The position numbers and the translations under genes were made by a program. This document shows, one piece after another, positions 1-6,803 of a stretch of 64,000 bases of DNA. Below the pieces are notes generated by a model that was not told where the DNA came from, made no database searches, and saw nothing but the letters and a program-made list of their open reading frames with translations. The DNA is from Algicella marina (GTDB lineage Bacteria; Pseudomonadota; Alphaproteobacteria; Rhodobacterales; Rhodobacteraceae). The DNA lies in NCBI RefSeq assembly GCF_009931615.1, contig NZ_CP046620.1:1999501-2063500 (forward strand). Reading direction: 5' to 3'. Position 1 is the first letter of the stretch; the number at the start of each line of letters is the position of its first letter.

Positions 1-80
1 CGCGTATCTTTCGTAAATGGGGTGCCGAGCCGCTGTCTGGCCTGTCACCATAGGTGGAACTAGGAAACGCTGTGTTGAAC

Positions 81-1517
81 ATGAAAAAAATATCGTTTGT
101 TTTGGGTGCAACCCTCGCGAGCACCGTTGCCGCCTCCGCACAGGAAGGTGAAATCCAGACCAAGCAATATGATACCGGCGGCGTCTACACCGGTGAATTC
201 AAGGACGGGAAGCAGCACGGCACGGGCAAGTACACTCTGCCGAACGGCTACGAGTACGAAGGCGACTGGGTCGACGGCCGCATTGAAGGCAACGGCGTCG
301 CGAAGTTCCCCAACGGTTCCGTCTACACCGGCGAATTCGTCAACGGACGTCCCGAAGGTCAGGGCAAGATCGTATTCGCAGATGGCGGCACATATGAAGG
401 CGAATGGCTCGAAGGCAAGATTGGCGGCAAGGGTATCGCTGTCTATGCCAACGGCGTGAAATACGAAGGTGAGTTCGAGAACGCGGTGCACCACGGCACC
501 GGCACGATGACCTCGCCCAATGGCTACGTCTACACCGGCTCCTGGATCAACGGTGTCAAGGACGGCGAAGGCAAGATCACCTATCCCGATGGCGCTATCT
601 ACGAGGGTGGAATTGCCCAGGGCGTCCGCGCCGGCACGGGAACGCTGACGATGCCAGACGGTCTCACCTACACCGGCGAATGGTCAGGTGGCCAGATCAA
701 CGGCACCGGCACCCTCATCCAGGCGAACGGCGACAAGTACGAAGGTACGCTCGTCAACGGTCAGCGTGAGGGCGAGGGTGTTGCCACCTATGCCTCCGGT
801 GACGTCTACGAAGGCGCGTTCATCGCCGACCAGCGTCATGGTACCGGCGTCTTCACCGGCACGGACGGCTATCGCTACGAGGGCGAATGGGTCGAGGGCC
901 GCATCGAGGGAACCGGCGTCGTCAACTATCCGGACGGCTCCACCTACGAAGGTCAGTTCAAGAACGACGTGGCACACGGCGAAGGCAAGATCACCTATGC
1001 CGACGGCTCCTCCTATGAGGGCGGCTGGGTCGATGGCGTCATCGAGGGCAAGGGCATCGCCCGGTACGAGAACGGCCTTGTCTACGAAGGCGAATTCAAG
1101 AACGCCCAGAACCACGGCTTCGGCACGATGACCTATCAGGATGGCTTCACCTACTCCGGCCAATGGCAGGAAGGCCTGCGCGACGGCGACGGCACCGCCA
1201 CCTACGCCGACGGCACCGTCTACGAGGGCAGCTTCGCGCAGGGCCAGCGCGAAGGCACGGGCGTCATCACCATGGCCGACGGCTTCAAGTACGAAGGCGG
1301 CTGGAAGGCCGGCGAGATCGACGGTGAAGGTGTTGCCACCTATCCCAACGGCGACCGCTACACCGGTTTCTTCACCAAGGGCCAGCGTCAGGGTCTCGGC
1401 AAGATGATCTACGCCTCCGGCGACGAGTACGATGGCTACTGGGCGCGCGGCGAACAGGCTTCCAAGGAAGAGGCCGAAGCCGCCGAAGCGGAAGATCGGT
1501 CCAGCGAAAGCAACTGA
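81..1517 (+). CDS. Exported MORN-repeat protein
   Basis: A 478-residue protein: a signal peptide (MKKISF... to about Ala21, with ASAQ at the likely cleavage site) followed almost entirely by 23-residue MORN repeats of the form xxYEGxWxxGxxxGxGxxxxxxG. I count 18 full repeats and a partial nineteenth, then a charged Glu/Ala tail. The ATG at 81 was chosen because it starts the signal peptide; an in-frame GTG at 54 lies upstream but adds no recognisable sequence. MORN repeats form elongated beta-hairpin arrays. Their role in exported bacterial proteins is little known, and lipid or protein binding is only a family-level guess. The repeats are arranged as two nine-repeat blocks (see the repeat entry). 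A clear terminator follows, so this is probably a single-gene unit. Confidence 0.9.
   Translation: MKKISFVLGATLASTVAASAQEGEIQTKQYDTGGVYTGEFKDGKQHGTGKYTLPNGYEYEGDWVDGRIEGNGVAKFPNGSVYTGEFVNGRPEGQGKIVFADGGTYEGEWLEGKIGGKGIAVYANGVKYEGEFENAVHHGTGTMTSPNGYVYTGSWINGVKDGEGKITYPDGAIYEGGIAQGVRAGTGTLTMPDGLTYTGEWSGGQINGTGTLIQANGDKYEGTLVNGQREGEGVATYASGDVYEGAFIADQRHGTGVFTGTDGYRYEGEWVEGRIEGTGVVNYPDGSTYEGQFKNDVAHGEGKITYADGSSYEGGWVDGVIEGKGIARYENGLVYEGEFKNAQNHGFGTMTYQDGFTYSGQWQEGLRDGDGTATYADGTVYEGSFAQGQREGTGVITMADGFKYEGGWKAGEIDGEGVATYPNGDRYTGFFTKGQRQGLGKMIYASGDEYDGYWARGEQASKEEAEAAEAEDRSSESN
180..1421 (+). repeat. MORN repeat array built of two nine-repeat blocks
   Basis: Positions 180-800 and 801-1421 each encode nine 23-residue MORN repeats (621 bp per block). 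Repeats match best nine apart: only repeats 7 and 16 carry AQG plus TM, only 9 and 18 end in YASG, only 4 and 13 have GKGIA, and only 5 and 14 have GTMT. Trp-bearing repeats alternate (2, 4, 6, 8), then shift phase to 11, 13, 15, 17. This is what duplication of an odd-numbered block would give. Confidence 0.75.
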
Positions 1518-1542
1518 TTCCCGATCATCTATTAATTGCAGA

Positions 1543-1577
1543 AACAGCCGGGTCGCTCGATCCGGCTGTTTTCGTTC
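1543..1577 (+). terminator. Rho-independent terminator after the MORN gene
   Basis: A perfect 9-bp stem (AACAGCCGG at 1543-1551 with CCGGCTGTT at 1562-1570) is followed by a T-rich stretch, TTCGTTCTT. It lies 26 bases after the stop codon. Confidence 0.8.
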
Positions 1578-1723
1578 TTGCCATCCTCCATTCGGCCAAA
1601 ATCCGCCGTCGTCCGATTTCCGCCGAAATCAGGGGGCATTTTGGTGGTTAGCTTGAACGCAACGAAAATCTGCTGTCTCGTCCCGACAATTCCACAAGAG
1701 CAGCAAACATCGGAGCAGCCCCC

Positions 1724-3490
1724 ATGCCCCCCCTCCCCACCCGCGGCGACGATTCGATCTACGGCACCGACGATCCTTCCGTCGTCGATCGCCTCACCGG
1801 CCTCGAAGGCAACGATTACATCAACGCCGGCGACGGAAATGACTTCGTGTTTGAAGGTGCATGGAACTGGGGTGGCGGCCTCATCGACATGTTCGGCGAC
1901 ATCCCCGAACTCACACCGGGCGAACCGGTGGATTTCGGCGGCGGTGAAGACATACTCGACGGGGGCGCCGGCTTCGATGAACTGAACTATTACGGCTACA
2001 CCCAGTCGGTCTACATGAACTTCCAGACCAACCGCATCATCCGCAACGGTGAGACCGACATCTTCCGCAATTTCGAATGGGTCGTGCTTTCCGACGCCGA
2101 TGATGTCGTGATCACCAACGACAACGCCAAGGGCGTCCTGCTTCAGGCCGGAGATGACACGGTAGTCGGCTTCGCCGACATCAGCGAAATCTTCGGCGGC
2201 ACCGGCATCGACACCGTCGATTGCTCCCAGATGCAGGTTAACATTCTGCTGGACGCCCGCAATGGCATCACCCGGATGGAGGGCGGCTGGGGCGGCACCA
2301 TCGCCGAGTTCGAGATTTACATCGGCTCACGCAACTACCGAAACACGATCATCACCGATGACGTTTCCTCGACGGTCACCGGCGGGAATGTCCGCGACAT
2401 CCTGCGCGGCGGCGCCGGCAACGACACGATCAACGGCAAGGGCGGCAACGACACGATCCGCGGCGGCAACGGCAATGATACCCTGCGCGGCGGCGACGGT
2501 GACGACAACATGATCGGCGGCGGCGGTCGCAATACCGTTCAGGGCGGCAATGGCGCCGACACGATCCTCAACGAGTCCGCCAATGGCACCATTTCCGGCG
2601 GCAACGGCAACGACTTCATCACCAGCAATGGCAACAACAGCACCATCAACGGCGGTGCGCACAACGATACCATCGCAAGCACCGGCGCCGATGTGACGAT
2701 TGGCGGCGGCAACGGGGCCGATGACATCAGTTCGACCGGCGCAAGGGCCGTCATCCATGGCGGCAACGGCAATGACGTTATCGAGGCCATGGGCACCGGT
2801 GCGGAGGTGCGCGGCGGCGGCGGTAACGACGACATCTTCCTCTGGCGCGGGCGTGCCTTCGGCGGTGATGGCGATGATACGATTTCCGTCCACGGCAGCT
2901 ACAGCGGCAGCACACTCAATCTCGGCGCGGGTGACGATGTCGCCCAGCTTCGCGGCACCGGCAACACCGTCTATGCCGGCTCCGGCGCAGATCTGATCAA
3001 TGTGCGCGGGCAGGATCATCGCGTCTTCGGCGGTGACGGCGCGGACAGGGTCAACATCGGCACTCGCGGCGGCAACCAGAATCAAACCAATGCCACCGTC
3101 CAGGGCAACGGCGGCAACGACAATTTCTTCGTCTTCGCGGGCGCGGATGCCATCCTTGGCGGCGGCGGCGCGGATACCTTCAACTTCTTCACCAACAGCA
3201 CCAGTCTCACCGGCATTGCCGGTGGCTGGGGTGCCGACCGGTTCAATTTCAACGAATTCGGCAACGACGCCACAGTACGGATATCCGATTTCAACACCGG
3301 CATGGACAGGCTCGACATTCGCGGCATCTCCGGCCTCGGGGATCTCGACAGCCTCACGAACCAGAACGGCAACGCCGTCCTGCGCTTCACGCAGGAGAGT
3401 CGAACCCTCGATCCCGGTAATGACGTACAGATCACCCTGACATTGGAAGGCGTCGCCGCCGGCACGTTGACGGACGATATCTTCCTCTGA
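1724..3490 (+). CDS. RTX / hemolysin-type calcium-binding repeat protein
   Basis: A 588-residue acidic, Gly/Asp/Asn-rich protein with many GGxGxDxUx nonapeptides, densest around residues 225-290 (GGAGNDTI, GGNGNDTL, GGDGDDNM). Less regular beta-roll-like turns (GGNGNDVI, GGDGDDTI) continue to about residue 480. There is no N-terminal signal peptide. The C-terminus ends in an acidic and hydrophobic DDIFL, as in substrates of type I (ABC/MFP/TolC) secretion, so the protein is probably secreted and binds Ca2+ outside the cell. No enzymatic domain is recognisable, and no type I exporter lies in the window. ATG 1724 has GGAG eight or so bases upstream. A structural or adhesion role is likely; the exact function is unknown. 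Confidence 0.85.
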   Translation: MPPLPTRGDDSIYGTDDPSVVDRLTGLEGNDYINAGDGNDFVFEGAWNWGGGLIDMFGDIPELTPGEPVDFGGGEDILDGGAGFDELNYYGYTQSVYMNFQTNRIIRNGETDIFRNFEWVVLSDADDVVITNDNAKGVLLQAGDDTVVGFADISEIFGGTGIDTVDCSQMQVNILLDARNGITRMEGGWGGTIAEFEIYIGSRNYRNTIITDDVSSTVTGGNVRDILRGGAGNDTINGKGGNDTIRGGNGNDTLRGGDGDDNMIGGGGRNTVQGGNGADTILNESANGTISGGNGNDFITSNGNNSTINGGAHNDTIASTGADVTIGGGNGADDISSTGARAVIHGGNGNDVIEAMGTGAEVRGGGGNDDIFLWRGRAFGGDGDDTISVHGSYSGSTLNLGAGDDVAQLRGTGNTVYAGSGADLINVRGQDHRVFGGDGADRVNIGTRGGNQNQTNATVQGNGGNDNFFVFAGADAILGGGGADTFNFFTNSTSLTGIAGGWGADRFNFNEFGNDATVRISDFNTGMDRLDIRGISGLGDLDSLTNQNGNAVLRFTQESRTLDPGNDVQITLTLEGVAAGTLTDDIFL

Positions 3491-3497
3491 CGCACAG

Positions 3498-3528
3498 GAG
3501 GGCGCGCGCAAGCAAGCGTCGCGCCCTC
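3498..3528. terminator. Hairpin between convergent genes
   Basis: GAGGGCGCG (3498-3506) pairs perfectly with CGCGCCCTC (3520-3528). The hairpin sits between the RTX gene and the convergent photolyase gene and overlaps the photolyase stop codon. There is no T-tract on either side, so it may only help termination or mRNA stability. Confidence 0.45.
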
Positions 3529-5035
3529 ACAGTCCGGCCAGCACCGCGCGCGCGCTGTCCAGTGAGGCTTCCTGCCGGTCTTCGTCCATCCGCTCCCAGG
3601 TCCTATACATCTGCCCCATGCGCGGGTTGTCTTCCAGTTTCGCGCGGTTGCGGATCAGGAAATCCCAGTACAGCGGATTGAACGGGCAGGCCCCCTCGCC
3701 AGTCTTCTGCTTCACGTCATATTTGCAGCCAGCACAGTGATCGGACATCCGGTCGATATAGACACCGGAAGCCGCGTAAGGCTTGGAGCCGACGACCCCG
3801 CCATCGGCGAACTGGCTCATGCCGAACGTATTGGGCAATTCGACCCACTCATAGGCGTCGGCATAGATCGCAAGATACCACTCATGCACAGCCTGCGGGC
3901 GCACACCCGCCAACAGCGCAAAAGTACCTGTCACCATCAGCCGTTGAATATGATGGGCATAGCCTTCCCGCAGTGTCTGGCCGATGGCCTCGCGCAGACA
4001 GGCCATTTCCGTCTCACCCGTCCAGTAGAAGTCCGGCAGGTCGCGTTCTGCCCCCAGGAAGTTGCCCTCACCATACTCCGGCCCCTTGAGGTCATAGACG
4101 CCACGCACGAATTCCCGCCAGCCGAGGATCTGGCGAATGTACCCTTCCACAGCGTTTAGCGGCGCATCCCCCGCTGCGTAAGCCGCCGCCGCCTGCGCGC
4201 ACAATTCCAACGGGTCCAGAAGGCCGGCATTCAGGTAGACTGACAGCACCGAGTGATACAGAAAGTCTTCGCCTGTCAGCATCGCGTCCTGATAGTCGCC
4301 AAACCGCGGCAACGCCTCTTTCATGAATTTGCTTGCAGCACGCCGCGCCCCGCGTCGGTCCACAGCAAACCAGAAATCATTCAGATCTCCCGGATTTTCC
4401 GCAAATTCCCGCCTGACCAGCGCCAGCACCTCTTCGGTAATGTCATCATGCGCGTGCCGCATCGGCTTTGGCATGAACAGGTCAGGTTCCGCCGGCTTGC
4501 GGTTTTCCTTGTCGTAGTTCCATTCGCCGCCTTCCGGCTCACCGTCTTCCATCAGCAGGCCAGTCTTGCGACGCATCTCGCGGTAGAAATATTCCATCCG
4601 CAACTGCTTGCGTCCTTCGGCCCAACCAGCAAATTCCTCCGCGCTGGCGATGAACCGGTCGTCAGGCAGCACCCGAATTTTCACAGGGCAATTTTCCAAC
4701 GCCTCCCGCAGCCGCCACTCTCCGCACCGGGTTGCCAGCACTTCCTCCGCACCGGTCTCCCGTGTGCGCCGCATCAGCTCCGCGCAAATCGACCGACCCG
4801 TCTCCGCATCGTCGTAACGGCTGTAGAGCACCTCCCAGCCATCATCCCTCAACGCCTCGGCGAAGTGCCGCATCGCACTGAAGATGAACGCAATCTTCTT
4901 CTTGTGGTGCCAGGCATAACTGGCCTCGTCATGCACCTCCGCCATGACCACCGCATCGCGGCTCCTGTCGGCCTCACGCAGCGCCGACAGATCCATCGTC
5001 AACTGGTCGCCCAGCACCAGAACCAGCCGCTTCAC
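3527..5035 (-). CDS. FeS-type bacterial cryptochrome/photolyase (PhrB/CryB family)
   Basis: A 502-residue member of the prokaryotic (6-4) photolyase family with an iron-sulfur cluster. It begins with the Rossmann-like KRLVLVLGDQL antenna domain. The four cluster cysteines are visible at C346, C434, C437 and C450; their spacing (88, 3 and 13 residues) matches the FeS-BCP family. The C-terminal half has the family signature around YDVKQKTGEGACPFNPLYWDF. The expected role is light-driven repair of (6-4) photoproducts with FAD, or light sensing as in CryB. The start is taken as the GTG whose bases form a GTGA overlap with the stop of the SDR gene, with AAGGAG eight bases upstream; a GTG three bases earlier and a TTG at 5059 are alternatives. 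It is last in an arsR-led operon. Confidence 0.9.
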   Translation of the reverse strand: MKRLVLVLGDQLTMDLSALREADRSRDAVVMAEVHDEASYAWHHKKKIAFIFSAMRHFAEALRDDGWEVLYSRYDDAETGRSICAELMRRTRETGAEEVLATRCGEWRLREALENCPVKIRVLPDDRFIASAEEFAGWAEGRKQLRMEYFYREMRRKTGLLMEDGEPEGGEWNYDKENRKPAEPDLFMPKPMRHAHDDITEEVLALVRREFAENPGDLNDFWFAVDRRGARRAASKFMKEALPRFGDYQDAMLTGEDFLYHSVLSVYLNAGLLDPLELCAQAAAAYAAGDAPLNAVEGYIRQILGWREFVRGVYDLKGPEYGEGNFLGAERDLPDFYWTGETEMACLREAIGQTLREGYAHHIQRLMVTGTFALLAGVRPQAVHEWYLAIYADAYEWVELPNTFGMSQFADGGVVGSKPYAASGVYIDRMSDHCAGCKYDVKQKTGEGACPFNPLYWDFLIRNRAKLEDNPRMGQMYRTWERMDEDRQEASLDSARAVLAGL

Positions 5036-5706
5036 CACGCGATCTCCTTGCCGGCCCAATCGTAGAACCCGCCCGAATGTTCCGGTCCCAGCCCCGCCAG
5101 TACCCGCAGCAGGTTCCCTGCCGCCTCCTCCGGCGCTACTGAACGGTGTCGTCCGAGGTACTTGCGTGTCAGATCTGTCGCCACCGTGCCGGGATGCAAG
5201 GCCACCACCACGGCTTGCCGGTTCCGGCGCCGCAGTTCGACTGCCGCTGTGTGCAGGATCTGGTTCTGCGCCGCCTTTGCCGCCCGGTATCCATACCAGC
5301 CGCCGATCCGGTTATCGCCGATGGAACCCACCCGCGCCGAAAGTGACGCGAAAATCGCCGGGCCTTCCTGCCGCAAGAGTGGAGCAAAGTGTTTCAGCAA
5401 CAGCGCCGGCCCGATGGCGTTGAGTGCAAACTGCGCCGCCATCGCCGCCGGGTTGATATCCGACAGCGCCTTTTCCGGCCCCTGCCCATCGATCTCCAGC
5501 GCCCCGGTCGCATCGAAGATCAGGTCAAACGCTCCGGCAACTCCCGCCGCCGCTCGCGCGACGCTGTCCTCGTCTGTCACATCGAGCCCGTCGCGGGAAC
5601 GGCTCAGCCGCACCAGTTCGCCGGCCTCCAGCGCCGCGCACAATGCCCGGCCAATCCCGCCCGACGCCCCGATCACCAGCACCCGCTTGTCTGAATTTAC
5701 CTTCAT
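5032..5706 (-). CDS. SDR family oxidoreductase (C-factor/CsgA-like)
   Basis: A 224-residue short-chain dehydrogenase. It has the nucleotide motif GASGGIGRAL near residues 13-22, the NAIGP stretch, and a YRAAK catalytic YxxxK. It ends FYDWAGKEIAW, a C-terminus typical of the C-factor/CsgA-like subgroup often found beside photolyases. The substrate is unknown. Its stop codon overlaps the start of the photolyase gene by four bases, so the two are translationally coupled. A 73-base gap separates it from the upstream AHSA1 gene on the same strand. It probably reduces a ketone or lipid-derived carbonyl with NAD(P)H. Confidence 0.85.
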   Translation of the reverse strand: MKVNSDKRVLVIGASGGIGRALCAALEAGELVRLSRSRDGLDVTDEDSVARAAAGVAGAFDLIFDATGALEIDGQGPEKALSDINPAAMAAQFALNAIGPALLLKHFAPLLRQEGPAIFASLSARVGSIGDNRIGGWYGYRAAKAAQNQILHTAAVELRRRNRQAVVVALHPGTVATDLTRKYLGRHRSVAPEEAAGNLLRVLAGLGPEHSGGFYDWAGKEIAW

Positions 5707-5779
5707 GATCAGCGGAACTAGCGCCCCCGCCGCTCATGGCCAGTACCCGACGGCGAGCGGTGCCGCCGTCGGGGTCGGA

Positions 5780-6226
5780 TCAGGCCTCTTCCGTGCAGTG
5801 CGCGGTATCTGCTCCCAGCTTGCGGAGGTCGCCCAGATGCTGGTCCCACCCTGCATCCAACGGCGGAAACAGCGAACCGGCGCCGTCGGGAATATCCGAA
5901 TGCGTCACCGTCAGCCGTGTGCCCTCCTCGGTTGCCACCAATTCCCAGAGTACCCGCGTCACGGCGCCGTCCAATGCGCCCACTTCGAAGGTCGTCTCCA
6001 TCAGGCGCGGCGGCTCCCACCGCACAACGTTGCCCCAGACGACGGCGGAGCCGTCTTCCCTCAGCAGCGTGTAGTCCGAGCCGGCGGCAAGATCGGCCTT
6101 CACCCTGTTCCACCATTTGTCGAGATTTTCCTTCCGGGTCAGAAAATCCCATACCACCTCCACCGGCGCCTTGATGAAGACAGTCTTCACCATTTCCAGT
6201 GTCTTCGTCTCAACCATCGCGTCCAT
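5780..6226 (-). CDS. AHSA1/SRPBCC domain protein
   Basis: A 148-residue protein of the AHSA1/START-like (SRPBCC) fold. It carries the typical opening VKTVFIKAPVEVVWDFLT and an internal WWNRVKADLAAGSDY region; the C-terminal part ends in the usual GWDQHLGDLRKL helix. These proteins form a hydrophobic cavity that binds a small ligand and are often paired with ArsR-type regulators. AAGGAG stands seven bases before the chosen ATG. The start overlaps the end of the arsR gene by 17 bases, a strong sign of one operon. The ligand is not known. Confidence 0.85.
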   Translation of the reverse strand: MDAMVETKTLEMVKTVFIKAPVEVVWDFLTRKENLDKWWNRVKADLAAGSDYTLLREDGSAVVWGNVVRWEPPRLMETTFEVGALDGAVTRVLWELVATEEGTRLTVTHSDIPDGAGSLFPPLDAGWDQHLGDLRKLGADTAHCTEEA

Positions 6227-6545
6227 GCTCCATCTCCTTTTCCACTTCTGCTTTCAACCGTGCCAGCCGGACATCCCAGTAGCGATCCAGGTCCGTCAGC
6301 CAGCCCTTTACCGCGCGCAATCCCTCGGGTCGAAAGCGGTTCACCCGCTCCCGACCGCGCACTTCCACGCGGATCAGGTCTCCTTCTTCCAGCACCTTCA
6401 GGTGCTTCTTCACCGCCGGGCGGGTCATCGCAAAGTTCTCTGCAACCCGCCCGATCGTCATGTCCTCCTCCGCCAACAGCGCCAGAATCGCCCTTCGCGT
6501 CGGGTCTGCCAGGGCGCGAAACGCACCCTCGCCTGCCATGTTCAT
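6210..6545 (-). CDS. ArsR-family transcriptional regulator
   Basis: A 111-residue winged-helix regulator: residues 7-70 hold FRALADPTRRAILALLAEEDMTIGRVAENFAMTRPAVKKHLKVLEE in pieces typical of the ArsR/HTH_20 family. It has no metal-binding cysteines of the ArsR/SmtB type and belongs to the subgroup that travels with AHSA1 proteins. Two AACC-N4-GGTT type palindromes lie just upstream of its start (6567-6603), consistent with autoregulation. It heads a leftward operon with AHSA1, SDR and photolyase genes and probably controls all four. An alternative start is the ATG two codons further in. Confidence 0.88.
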   Translation of the reverse strand: MNMAGEGAFRALADPTRRAILALLAEEDMTIGRVAENFAMTRPAVKKHLKVLEEGDLIRVEVRGRERVNRFRPEGLRAVKGWLTDLDRYWDVRLARLKAEVEKEMEHGRDG

Positions 6546-6566
6546 ACCGTCATTTTCCCTTCATGA

Positions 6567-6603
6567 AACCTTTTGGTACTCTTTAATTAGATACCATTTG
6601 GTT
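6567..6603. promoter_or_regulatory. Twin ArsR operator palindromes
   Basis: Two similar palindromes, AACCTTTTGGTA (6567-6578) and TACCATTTGGTT (6592-6603), are centred 25 bp apart. The larger arms GAAACC...GGTTTC also form an inverted repeat around them. They sit 22-58 bp upstream of the arsR start in an AT-rich stretch that should contain its promoter. ACC-N4-GGT is the usual operator form for HTH_20-type ArsR proteins. Confidence 0.65.
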
Positions 6604-6642
6604 TCATGGCAAGGTTTTTTCGCAAGTTTCGCGGCTTTTTTC

Positions 6643-6671
6643 TTGGCCCCTCCCCGCAGCGGCCCTATAAC
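6643..6671 (+). promoter_or_regulatory. Sigma-70-type promoter of leuA leader
   Basis: TTGGCC (6643-6648), a 17-bp spacer and TATAAC (6666-6671) make a good housekeeping promoter. The expected start of transcription falls at about 6678-6679, which is the A of the leader-peptide ATG. The leader would then be translated from a leaderless mRNA. Confidence 0.6.
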
Positions 6672-6678
6672 AAGCCCC

Positions 6679-6729
6679 ATGTTCAGCGCCAGCACCCTAC
6701 GTCTAACCGGTCTCCTTACACGCCCCTGA
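6679..6729 (+). CDS. leuL: leuA leader peptide (attenuator peptide)
   Basis: A 16-codon reading frame encoding MFSASTLRLTGLLTRP then TGA. It has four leucine codons (CTA, CTA, CTC, CTT) in the second half, including an adjacent pair, just before a strong hairpin and 74 bases upstream of leuA. This is the arrangement of a ribosome-mediated leucine attenuator: ribosome pausing at Leu codons would report low charged tRNA-Leu. No Shine-Dalgarno sequence precedes it, but the promoter position suggests a leaderless start. The gene is too short for routine prediction. The symbol follows the usual leuL convention and rests on position and composition. Confidence 0.65.
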   Translation: MFSASTLRLTGLLTRP

Positions 6730-6761
6730 GCGTGCCGGGACACGGTGCGCGCGCTCAGGGG
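6723..6761 (+). promoter_or_regulatory. leuA leader hairpin
   Basis: CCCCTGAGCG (6723-6732) pairs perfectly with CGCTCAGGGG (6752-6761). The leader-peptide stop codon lies in the 5' arm. No U-run follows, so a simple intrinsic terminator is not evident. CGGTGC (6743-6748) in the loop can instead pair with GCACCG (6771-6776) or partly with GCACC in the leader frame (6692-6696), which would allow competing structures. Confidence 0.6.
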
Positions 6762-6803
6762 AGCACGTCCGCACCGCCCAACCAAAGCTGACAGGACATA
6801 CCC

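Noticed and set aside
180-1421. Regular direct repeats that could suggest a CRISPR-like or satellite array
   Set aside because: The 69-bp period is exactly 23 codons and stays in frame; it encodes MORN repeats, with no constant repeat and variable spacer structure.
2327-3511. A 394-codon open frame on the minus strand across the RTX gene
   Set aside because: It is the antisense image of GGxGxD repeats, giving a low-complexity Ala/Val/Gly/Asp protein with no start signal. The plus-strand protein has clear family motifs.
5162-6586. A 474-codon plus-strand frame across the SDR, AHSA1 and arsR genes
   Set aside because: It runs antisense to three well-supported overlapping genes and has a Pro/Ser/Arg-rich shadow composition.
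6606-6791. A 61-codon frame starting ATGGCAAGG between arsR and leuA
   Set aside because: It runs through the leuA promoter, leader and hairpin; the 16-codon leucine leader in another frame explains the region better.
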